From Dirofilaria immitis (lineage: Eukaryota; Nematoda; Chromadorea; Rhabditida; Onchocercidae): a stretch of DNA of 64,000 bases. Under the pieces are notes generated by a model. The model did no database searches, had not been told where the DNA came from, and saw only the letters and a program-made list of their open reading frames with translations. The stretch covers positions 3,214,501 through 3,278,500 of the forward strand of contig JAKNDB010000079.1 of NCBI GenBank assembly GCA_024305405.1, read 5' to 3'. Positions 35,761-47,720 of the stretch are shown one piece after another; position 1 is the first letter of the stretch; the number at the start of each line of letters is the position of its first letter. A program made the position numbers and the translations under genes.

Positions 35761-37715
35761 AATAATAAAATCTTTGGAAAATTTATTAAAAGTCTGAATT
35801 TTCTCCCCTAAAAAAATATTTCTAATTAAATTAAAAAATAATTAAAAATGTAATAATTAAATATATATATGTATGCTTCTTCGAAAATTTTTCTCAATCA
35901 AAAATTGACGACTCGAAAATTCGCCAAAGGAAAAAGTTTAAAACTTCCTTTGCCTTCTCATATGGTTAGAAGAACATTTAAAATTTGGTAGGAATTGGGA
36001 GAGCGGGCGGGGTGGAGGGAAGGGAAGAAAAGGTAAGAGAAAAGAATTTTGCTGACGAATAGGGTTAGGATTGATGGAAATTTTGTAATTAAAAATTTCT
36101 CCAATTATTTTGTAGAATAAGAATTTTTTTATTTTTTTAGAAAATACTTTTGTAAATTTACTGAGACATTCTGAGACATTAAAATAGTCTATAAAATTTA
36201 TTGTTTTTTATATCGCCAATAGATACTATTGTCTGATTGACTTTAACAATCCATTTATAAAGGTCAACAGAATGATCAAACGTCGTTATTTGGCTGTTCG
36301 GTACTATCATTATTATTACTATTTATTTGAGAAATTATAAATGGAATCGAATTCTGTAACAAAATGAAATTAATTTGAAATGTGCGACAATGATGACAAC
36401 GAATTCATTTGACTTTATAAAAAGAGACTTCTTAAAATATCATTCTTAAATTTACACCAACTTAGTAAATAATACATTTAAATTGTATTGACTTATTGAA
36501 TTTCAAAATTTCAAATTCTCTTAAATAAATATCAGAAGTAGGAAAGGAAATAATTGGTTAGATTACAACTGAGCATGATGCTTAGCTCGGAAGTCAAATG
36601 TCTATCTGAAATAATTATAGATAATCATTTCGCTAATTTGAATATTTGAAATAAAAATTGAAATGCTGAATTAAGTCAGAAAGAAAAAAGTAGATTAACC
36701 AAGATTCCTTCGATAGAAATCGTTGTAAATATTGTAATAATTGAAGCAATTAGTTATATTTAACTTGATGAATAAATAAGCAAATGTAAACGAATGATTA
36801 TGGATAAATAAGTTTATAAATTTTTTCTCAACTAGTTGATCAACTATTTATTAACGATTATTATCACTTTTTTATTAGATTGATCATTTTTCTTATCAAT
36901 TTTGCTGCTCAAGTAATTACAATAGCAATGTCAAAAACAAGATTCCATTCATTTAAAAATTTCAATAAGAAAATTAAGAAAAACATGAAAAATTTTTGAT
37001 TTATGATCCCGAAGAATTCATTCTTATTGATGATTCTTTTTAGCCAAATTGTAACTAATTATGATAATTTTATCTTCTTAATGATAATGATTGTAATAAT
37101 AATAATAATAATGCATATGACATGTAAGTAAAAAGAATCAATTGATTGTGCGAGAAAGAATATCGATATCAGTTGTAGTAATATTTGTGCTCTAATCTAC
37201 GGATAATATCTCTCATTTTGTATATTTTCGAATCATCTCATTTGCTTGTATATTTAACTTCTCAGTTATTTCAAATAATATAATATTAATGGGACAAGCA
37301 AAAAAAAGTGTAGAAGTTGTTAAAAAGGGTGAAATTGAGCGAACTGTAATAAGTTCCGAAAGTCATATCAACGAGAAACTGATAATATGAGCACGTTGTA
37401 CAAGTATCGTAATAATAATAAGGAAAAAGAAAATCTATTACAACATATAAAAAGAAATGTAAAGGAATTAACGATAATTTTTTCCACAAGGTTATCATCA
37501 TCAGCATCTTTACAATAATCAATTATTTATTAATTGGTAATGCAAAAATAAGAATTTTCCAATTGGAAAACTTTAATAATCAAAATTTATGGTTACAAAT
37601 TCAAACTCTTTTTCACTCATTCATTTTTAATTTCAAATTTTATAAAATTCAATTAATAACTATTAACTAAACTTCATATCAATAAAATTAGAAAATAAAT
37701 TTATAATTTTTGCAG
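35761..37715. other. Region that should hold the missing 5' exons of semaphorin
   Basis: No convincing exon was found. A short AATAATAAT microsatellite lies near 37095-37112. A hydrophobic frame near 36275-36330 could be a signal peptide only if a base is missing, and it has no donor. Long 5' introns are therefore likely. Confidence 0.4.
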
Positions 37716-40700
37716 GAATAGAGCTTATAATTTATCGATGGCCAATCTACAAGTATTACATGTAAGTCATTTTTAAAATTTGATTAAATAGATTTAAGAT
37801 TAAATTCATGTAAAATTTTAATTTATATTCTGATTCGAAAAACTTTCCTTCAGCACCAGAAAATTATTTCGAAAAAGCATTAATCAAACAGTTTGTTGTA
37901 GAAGTATTGTTGAGTTTACGAGGTTTGATCATATGGGACTTGAGGTGGGTGAAGTCGTTGTTATAACCGTTGCATGAGTCTTTGGTATGGATGTGACATC
38001 AGGGTTTGTGTCACTTAGGATAAGGTTTTCTTTGGTTGGTGATTGTAGTCAGTCACCGTTTTGATTTGCGTTCAGACTTGGGTAATTAAACGACGCTTTA
38101 TTCGACTCAATACGAATAAGAACAATGAAATCCAATATCAGCAAAAAAGAGATAACGAGTAAAAAATGAAATAGAACGAGATGATCGAAATTGGATAAAA
38201 AGCGAAGCATCGCTCTTGTTATAAATTGCCATATATGCATTCCTGCATTCCCTTAATTGGGAGGTACAACAAATATTCAATATATGATTCATTGAAACAA
38301 GAAACTCTGGACATAGGATAGATTTAGATAAGCGATGGTAATTTTATAATCGTTTTGAGGATGGTTATAGGAAAGGAAATTATTTAATCTTTAGTCTCAC
38401 CATGGATAATGAAGTAATTCTTCTCTTAATATTCTACATTACAAGCCAAATTCGGATTTCCGAACACAGTTAGCTTAACTTGAGTAATAGAAAAACTACT
38501 TCTGTTTTTCTTCCCCTTCCTGTTAATCGTTATCTTTTTATTGGTAAACTTTTAGTTAGTTATTTCAAATTTTTACCGTTTTTTCCTATAAATTTTTGAG
38601 AATTCATGATTTATACAAGATAGTTTTCATTAATTTGTTAATAATTTTCCTCCGCGTTATCCAACTAAAATAGCTATCAGAAACGAAAGCTTCCAGTTAT
38701 ATTTCAAAAATGAGATTCAAGAAATTATTTTCCTACTCAGAAAACTTTGATCTCTTCTATTAATAAGAGAATTTGGTTCAAGTCTGAAATGATAATAAAT
38801 TTTTCTGTCTCAGAGGGCAAAAGGAAATCTCGACCAGCTTACTAAATTACTTTTTTATGTTCCGGCTATTTCCTGCAGTTTTTATATAATCAATAGAAAA
38901 AAAAAGGAATGCTAGATTTAAAATGCAAGATATGATCTGGAAAAATATACAACCTTAATTTATAAAAAATTAATCGATACTTCTTATGTTTTAACATTAT
39001 AGTTAAAAGGAAATTCTTTTTTTGGTAGCTTTTCATTATTCTCCATTTATCTATGCAAATTACAGGTGTTAGAATGGGTGCCACCAGGACAGACGATTGA
39101 AGATTGCCTGATGAAAGGCAAAAGTCGGGTAATATTACTTAATTTGATAAATCCTACAATCAATCAATCCATATTTCCTATCCTTTAACATTATTCAAAA
39201 GAAAATAGGTATATATCGTATGTTGTACTTACATTTTATATTTATTTACAGAATCTCATAACTATATCCGAGTAATGGTGCGACAATCCAATGGACGTAA
39301 TCTTATTTGTGGTACACATGCATATTCACCTAAATGTCGAGAATATGTTTATTCGAATAATGATCGAATGATGCAACAAAGACGTCAATTCGATGGGCAG
39401 GTAAATTTATTTCCTATCAAAATTTACATAAATTTATTTAATCTTTGAAGTTTAAATCTTTACTTTTTTCAACGTTTCATTTAAAAAAAAATTATTTTAC
39501 ACGAATTTTTCAAACTCTTTATTAATTTTTCTCTTTACTTGAAAAATTTCAGCCGCTTTTTTAACAAATAATTACCTTTAATTAATTGCTTTTAGGCGAT
39601 CGTACCATATGATCCAAAGCATAATTCGACCGCTGTTTATATCGCTGATACAAATGAAATCTATACAGGAACAGTATCAGATTTTGCTGGCAATGATCCA
39701 CTTATTTATAGAAAAAGATTATCAGATGATGAAGGATTGAGAACACAACGAGATGATCTTAAAGTACTTGACTGTAAGTAGTAATACTAAATACGTCAAC
39801 TTCAACATGAATTGAATGATAGAAGAAAGAAAAATATCAATCACCGAATCTCATTTTACGTAAATTTTTGATGAGATACGGTATTGAAAAATCATAATAC
39901 GGGATATAATTCTGACCTTTTAACCATCAACTACAAAGTGTTCTAATCATTTCATTTTTAAATTATATCCTGGAATTTAAAATTTTATAATCTAATAGTC
40001 AAAATCTTATAACATATTAAAATGCGAAGATACAGTTGATTAATTTAAAATTTAATCTGATTTGTTCAGTTCTTCGGCAAAAGCAGTATCATGTTCAAAA
40101 TATCCTTATATGCAAGCTTTTTGGAAGTTGACTCCAATATAAACCCAATTTTTAGCAATGGCAAATTGCGCATATTATTTTAACACTTTATTAATTCTGA
40201 AACATATCAAACTTATCTAGAAAATTTTATTTATTCAAATAAATTGACACAATCAATAATCGTTACCAAAGCAGTGATATCATGAAAGTAGTCTGTTCCA
40301 AAATTTGTCGTATTAGAATAATACTGATTTACGCTTCAACATAATAATAAGTGGTAGAAAGTATACGGATAAGATTCTGATATGCGTTCCGAAGAGTGAC
40401 ATTTAGATGCAGGAAGATTATTCCTAATGAAATATAAAACTTGACATGTCATCATACTGTATTTTTGATTTGAATGGATAAAATTTCATTTTATCATTTC
40501 TTAACATAATAATGCATTGCATTAATTTTGTTTATTATTTATCGATTAACTTATTGTTTATTTACTTATTTATTATTATAGCACCAAATTTTGTCGCATC
40601 ATTTGTTTATGGTGAGCACGTTTATTTTTGGTATCGTGAATGGGCTGCTGAAGTTAGTGATGGCGATCGACAAGTATATTCAAATTTTCACTTTCTCATA

Positions 40701-43700
40701 ACAAGAATATTTGAAATTTTCAATATTTTCTAATAAAATTTTTATAACACCTTAAATGAATTAAATTTATATATCATAAAAAATATTTAATTTAAAGAAT
40801 TTTCTAAATTACTATTCTAATTATTTTGTCATTTTTTTGTTTTATTATCTTATTTTTTATTAAATATTTATTTTAAATTAAACATTTCAACTATTACGTC
40901 ACTTTTCTTTCTCGTCTTACTATATTAATTTTGTTAAATAAAACTTTAGTTGTCAACGATTTCTTTCTGATCGTGACAAACTTGATATAGGTAACTGTTT
41001 TCTCTACAGTCCCCACAGATTTCTTCAATTTTTTGTTTCTCCCACTTTGAAAGAATCTAAACGTGGGCAACTAAACCTTTATCATAGTAACATGATAATA
41101 CATCAACAAATCAATCATACAATTTCAATGATATTATTAAGACAAATTTAATGATGATAGTGTAAGAAAATTCAAGAAAAAAATAAGAGATTAAAAGAAA
41201 GACACCCGCCCTGTTGGATAACCAACCTGTCGATGGACGACGTCCTGTATAATGGTTTGGTGATTAGGACCCTCTTCTTTCGTGAGTGGAGGATTCTGGT
41301 ACAATTGTGGCTATAAGGAATAGGGTCTTTAAGATGTGTGGAGTACGGCTCATAGATAAAGGCGTCAATTTTAGCTTACATCATACAGTAAAATATGCAC
41401 GTACATCATATACCCTTTTATGTGAAATCCAACACAAAGGAAAGCATTGAATTTCTAATTTTCTAGTTTTCCTCGCAATTTCAGCGATATTAGTAATAGT
41501 ATATTATGCTTCTTTCATTTAAATTTTTGATTTATTTCATTCAATCTAAATATAAAGTTTTCATTTTTAGATTTATGCTCGAGTTGCGAGAGTTTGTAAG
41601 AATGATCGTGGTGGTGCACGTCCAGCTCATGAACGTTGGACATCATACGTGAAAGCTCGATTAAATTGTTCAATTCCAGCAAATACGCCATTTTACTTCA
41701 ATGAATTACGTATGTTTTATTCATCAATTCTATTCCGCTGCGTGAATTTATTCCTCGAAATATTTCTTATATTTTCTATTTAATCTTATATCTTTTATTT
41801 AAATACTAATAAGAAATTCCGTTTAAATTTTTTGATTAGAAGATATATTCTTAATTCTTATATTCATTTAGAAAAATTTATTTTCGACAAAAGATGACAT
41901 TTGAAAAAAATGAAAAATAGAACCTATGCTTTTTTATTTCTTCCTTATATATTTTCTTTTTTTTGTTTCATATATGCTTCTTCAAATTTTCTACCAAAAA
42001 AAAAAATTTGGCGATGAAATTGATTTGAAGACATAAGAAAGGACAAAGAGAAAGAAAGAGAGGAAGGAGTGGAGAGACAGAGCAGAGGGAGGAAGAGAGA
42101 CGAAGAGAGGAAGGCAGAGACAGAGAGAGGAAGATAGAGACAGGGAGAGGGCGCGAGAGAGAGAGGGGGTGAACTTTTAAAAATAATTTCTCGACATTTC
42201 CATTCCTTATTTTTAATGAAATAAATTATCTTTTTCAAATATTGTAAGTATTGATTGATTAGTTAAATGATTATCTGCATATCATATAGTGATATAAAAT
42301 AAACATAAATAAATATACTCAATATTTAAAAACATTTATCTGTACGGAAAAATTTTTTGTAAAAGTAAAAAAAATTCAATCCTGATTAATTAATTCAAAT
42401 TTATGATTAATCAAAAAGTATTCTAATTTAATTTCTAATCTGATTATTTATCAATTACAGAAGCTGTAACCGAACCGATAGCAACAGCTGACGGTTCATC
42501 GTACGTATACGCTGTTTTTTAACACCTGAAAGTAGTGTTCGAATGTCCGCTGTATATGCATTTCGAATGGAAACTATTAAACAGATTTTTGATTATGGAC
42601 ATTTTAAAATTCAAAAACTGCTCAAAGTCTTTGGATGCCTTATAGGCCACATGAAAGTATGCCTATTCCAAGGCCTGGATCGGTAAATTATATTATTAAA
42701 TATATAGGGTCATGGAAATTTACTCTTACATAATAGAAAGACTTCTCGCTTTATATTTCTTGAGAATATTCGTTTTCCGCAATATCTATTCATTCTCCGC
42801 TTCATCTTTAGTGCTTTATATATTACAAAACGATTGTTATTTCAGTGCGTTACGGATTCCTCAAAATTATCGGAAAATATTGTTTCATTCATTGCACGCA
42901 ATCCGTTGATGCATGAAGCGGTACCTGCGGTACGTTCGAGACCAATTCTCGTTCAAGGACCCGAACGTGCTCCATTCTCGCAAATCGCTGTTTCATCAAA
43001 AGTTTGTAGCGTTTTTGTCTTTTCTTTTTTATGTTTCTATTTTGCAGTTTCAAGTTTGCGCTATTATATGTATAATCAGAAGAAATTTGAAAAAAAGAAT
43101 TTAAAATTCAGAAAATTTCAAAGTCGAGAAAAAATTGATGGCATCTATTCGGTATAAAATCTGTGTTTCCTTGATATATTATTTTGATAATACACCTCAT
43201 CAATATCTTAATTTCTATTATCAAATAAACGTGATCTCGTTATTATTCGCAAATGCCTAAATTTTGTAACTTCTTCCCATCCGTATGCAAACTATTTTTC
43301 ATAATTTCATTCAAAACTTTTTCGAATCATTTGAAAAAGCTCGTACAAATTATCACACAAAGGTTTTACAAAAGAATAGTTTAAGTTTTTTCGATAATAA
43401 TTTACATAAAAGCAAAAATGAATAGTTTTGATGTACAAGATAATAAATACTTATTTTTTTTCTTATAAAATTCGAATCCTAATAAGAAAATAGTAGAGAA
43501 CGGAAAAAAAATAAAAATAATTGTATTCTCGATAAATCTCGAGAATATTTATTAGGATTAATTAACGATCAATTGATCTGTTATTAGCATCGGATATTTC
43601 GTTCAAATATTTATACTTTTCTTTCAGGTTCATTCCGTTAAAAAGGGACAGTACATAATGCTTTATATGTTGGTACCTTAGATGGACGTGTCCTAAAACT

Positions 43701-45051
43701 CTATGATCTCCAAGATGGTCCTACAATAATCGTTCAATCGGTGAAAGTTTTCTCGAAAAATTCACCGATTATTAATTTGATGGCTAACAGTGAACAGGTA
43801 CTGATCAATTGATTATTATTCCATATTAAAATTATATTTTTGGAAACAATCATCGATATTTTGTTAATTCTCAAAATAATATAATATGTTTCGTTTTAAA
43901 GAGAAATTTTTCTTAAATTAAAAATTTCCAAGTCCTATTTTAGGCTTTTTCTCGACGTGATATCATATAAAATTGCAGTTAATTGTGGTTAGTTCGGATG
44001 AAGTTGCAGCAATACCATTGGAATATTGTTCAGAACAACGAAATTGTGCAGGTTGCGTGCATTTGCAAGATGCACATTGTGCATGGGATTTAAATAGTGC
44101 ACGTTGTATCGGTCGAAGCACATGGTCAGGCGAGAATTTCGTCCAAAATATCATTCTCGGACAATCGGAACAATGTCCTGAAGGCGCTATCGATCCGAAC
44201 TATTATACAATTGATGGTAAGGGTAAATTAGAATATGAGTATGACTTTATTTAACTTAGAATTAAAATGTTTAAAGTTTGAAATAATTCCGCCTGGCTAT
44301 AGCCTGCTCATTATGTATCTTAATGAATTCTTTTTTCTTATCAATTAATAATGTTATCTTTTCAAAAATTAGTATCCGATTTCTTTATTTTATTTTTGAA
44401 TATTAAAATTTCAATTGCTGATGTTGAAGAGATGTCATTTTAGAATTGCAATCTGAAAGAATCACATCACCGGACGAGAAACCGAATAATTTTGGTAATG
44501 AACGATTTTTTATAGCAATTTTGATAACAATGGCTATTGCATCAATTTCTGGTTTCTTTATTGGCTATCGATTCTCCAGATGGCGATTGATACAAGATGG
44601 ACAACAACATTCATCCACTTCATCAACAGGTTCAGTCTTTTAAATTAACTTAGTTCAAAATTTCGATTTTGATACTTAAACAATCCTTAATTTCGTCAAC
44701 TTCATAATTATAATTTTAATCAAAGATAAATAAATAATTTTTTTAATTTAAGGAAGTTATGATTCGTACGGACGTGCTCGATTAACACGCCATGATTCCC
44801 TAGCTGGTGCTAAATTAGAGCATGTTTATGGTATAGGATCTGGAAAAGATACCGTATCATTAGTTTCCGGTATACCACAAAATGGTACACCATTTTTGAA
44901 TCAATGTAGTAATATCAATTCCGGTTTTATGACACCGAAACTTTCTGTAGAAAAGAATTTTGTAACATATCTGAATAACAGTACATTACCGAGAGATTAT
45001 AAAATTAAAAAGTTTATTTATAGTATTAAAAATATTCCTCGAACAAAGTAA
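37716..45051 (+). CDS. Class 1 transmembrane semaphorin (5' exons not found)
   Basis: Semaphorins are plexin ligands guiding axons and epidermal cells; this one matches the transmembrane class (SMP-1/SMP-2 in worms). Twelve exons: 37716-37761, 39066-39128, 39252-39400, 39596-39773, 40582-40673, 41571-41709, 42461-42682, 42846-43001, 43628-43797, 43979-44216, 44444-44629, 44753-45051. Sema-domain signatures are [36 protein letters not shown] and [14 protein letters not shown]. Exon 10 is a Cys-rich PSI domain ([20 protein letters not shown]). Exon 11 has the membrane helix [20 protein letters not shown], followed by a cytoplasmic tail. One base is needed at 42515-42520 (T), 42613-42617 (A), 43640-43644 (A), and a G at the acceptor near 39251. 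Signal peptide and first sema strands are missing upstream. About 646 codons seen. Confidence 0.92.
37900..38345. mobile_element. LTR-like repeat, family 2, within a semaphorin intron
   Basis: Matches the two ends of the block at 6451-7477 in the same orientation: GGATGTGACATCAGGGTTTG near 37990 and TTCAATATATGATTCATTGA near 38273. It is shorter and has no open reading frame, consistent with a solo LTR or an internally deleted copy in intron 1 of the visible semaphorin gene. Confidence 0.65.
41995..42170. repeat. Polypurine (GA-rich) tract in semaphorin intron 6
   Basis: Nearly uninterrupted purines (GAGAGAGGAAG-type) for more than 120 bases on the plus strand. The minus-strand open frame of Ser/Leu/Pro repeats here is a translation of the tract. 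Confidence 0.9.
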
Positions 45052-47720
45052 AGATTATTTAATATAAAACAATTATATAATTTTGTATTCTCTTATCATA
45101 TAATCATCATATCACATATAAAATAAATTATATTTAAATTACGTAAAAATTTTGTTTTTATCGTAACGTTTTTCAACGATTTTATTATAAATATATACGC
45201 TATCACATAATACGGGTTTTGTTTGAGGAATTTTATTTTGAATTCCATTTCGAGAAATTTTACTTTTAAATTCTGGTATAAAATATTGAGGAAAAAAATG
45301 TCTTAGTAAGCTATTTTCCTTTGTCTTATTCCAGTGCATATTTTTCTGTCTTATAGTAATTTTGCATATTTTTCTCTCCTATAGTAATTTTGAAGACATT
45401 AAGCATAAAAAGTGATTGTTTATTAACATTTAATTAATGATGAATTTCTTTTTCCTTCATTTCAAAAATCCTGATTATTAACATTTTGCTCTTGATATAT
45501 TATATCTACTATATTTCCGTATATGAAAGCACTAAAAATGAAAATTGAAAGAAGAATCAATTTTAGAAAATCGGAAATCATAGTAAATCAGGTTTCATTG
45601 AAGCAAATTGAAAGTAATCGGAACTAGAATAAAATCGATCAATGGAATTTTAACATATAACATATTTATTACAGTTTTCTTATTTTTTTGAATTGCATTA
45701 ATTTTACTAATTTCAAAAAAATTTCCTGAATTCTTTCATTCATGCATCCTTTATATATATATTAGAATGGATACAGGTAAATGATCCGTTTCGCTCTTAT
45801 AAATAATATTTACCCATGCCTTTTCGTCGTGCTTTTGATTCACTTTTTTAATTATGTAAATTCTGGCAGCGATATGAGTAAAACTAAATGAAAGAAGTGA
45901 ATATAATAAAATTAAGAAAAGAAAAAAGAATTGAAAAAGCTAAAAATCTGAAATTACTGCAATGAACAAATTATGAAAATGATGAATTAATTTTTGATAA
46001 AAATCATTAAACAAAAAATTTCGAGAAATTTTTTACTTCGTTTTATTCGATTAAGTGCTGGAAATATATTCATAAAAATGATATCGGTTTTTACTCATAA
46101 TTCAGCCTTACAAATATTTGTATATCAATTTGTTGCATGATATTTAATCGCTTTAAGTAATTCAGAAAAATTCAATACGACAAATGGCTTACTTAAATAC
46201 TTGAAATTTAAATTAAATGAGAAAATGGATAGAGAAAATTTTCAGATTTTTAATAAATTTTCCAGTGATTCTATTATTTCGAAATGCAACAAATTTTATC
46301 AAATATTTAAAATTTTCCAAAAATCTCAGTTATTGTTTTATTTTGCTTGTATATACTTTTTTTTGTTGAACATTTCATGTTTTGATGCACATTAGTTTTC
46401 CACATTTTCACATTTAATCATCAATAATTAGTTAATGATGAACGTTAATCGTGTGTGAATAAATCAATATTTTTAGACAAAATATTAGTAAATCACAAAA
46501 TATACTCCGATTATTATTTCTCACGTGTTTTACGTGAATGTGTATGATTGCAATCAAAAAAATATCAAACAAAATCAACAATACATGATATGAAATCGTT
46601 GAAAATGAATAAAAATGAGAAAAATAGATTGCGTTAGTTTTATTGAAACTTTAATTTAAATCAATTTTATTATTAAAGCGTTTCAATCTTCCAATTTACA
46701 CTATCAGTAAAGCACACATGTGACCATGAAATTCAAAAAATTAAATTACAAATTATAGCCTAACATTAAGCACATTCTTATCAGTACTGTTATATTCACT
46801 TATTGTCATTATTTTTAATTTAAAATTACAAGATACATATCAAGTAGTACCCAGAAAAATAAAATTTTGAAATTTAAATGTAATTTTCGCAGTTAATTGG
46901 TAATTTTTGTTGACATAGCACATTTATATAAATAATCATTTATTTAATTTTTATCGACAAATCAATTAAAAATATGGAATATTCAATTGAATGCAAATTA
47001 TTTCGAAAACCATTACTGATATTTATGCAAATTTCATATTGGTAAAAGTGAAAAAATTTGTGACGTATGATTGAATATTGTACAGATGGATTAAATGCTA
47101 CGGTATTATGAACAATACATGTCAGAATTTTTTGCTTGATAAGAGGATTTACTACCGATTATAATTTTTAAATTGACTCATTCTAATATCCGTCTAATTA
47201 TTATTCACTATGATAATATGAGGTACAGAAAATGAAATAATATTTCCGCTTATCAGTTTTGTTATGGTTCCAACATAAAAGGAGAGAGATCGAATCAGTT
47301 CGCTGTAAATATTAGACTGGAAATATTTCAACTCTATTTTTCTTACCTGGTTCATATCGTTTGTAAACTGAAGCTATAATAGTTATTTATAGGATAATTG
47401 GACATAGTTTCTCGAATAGCAAAAATTATGATAAAATATATTCCTTTATAGGTAAGACCAAGATAGCGTATCAATGATTGAGTCAGACGGTACAATTAAA
47501 TTTCTAATATTTTATGGATCAATATTGTAGGTAGTGAACCTTGCATTGATTAGTGAGAAATAAAGTAAGATACAAAATATATCAATTTCATTTTTACATT
47601 TCGAGAATGTAATTGCATTCTTACATATGCAAGTAATCGATTTTCGTTATTTCACTACTAATAAATTGCGACTTTCGATATTTGAGTATCATCAATTTGC
47701 GATTCCCATAAATCGTCCTG
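45052..47720. other. AT-rich spacer between semaphorin and serpin
   Basis: Only low-complexity AT-rich DNA is seen; AATAAATTAT near 45121 may be the semaphorin polyadenylation signal. The open frame at 46201 lacks family or splice support. Confidence 0.5.

Noticed and set aside
36268..36340. Possible signal-peptide exon for the semaphorin
   Set aside because: It becomes hydrophobic and signal-like only with an added base, then stops with no splice donor.
41190..41340. tRNA-like or SINE-like GC-richer patch in a semaphorin intron
   Set aside because: No cloverleaf, A/B box pair or repeat partner could be recognised.
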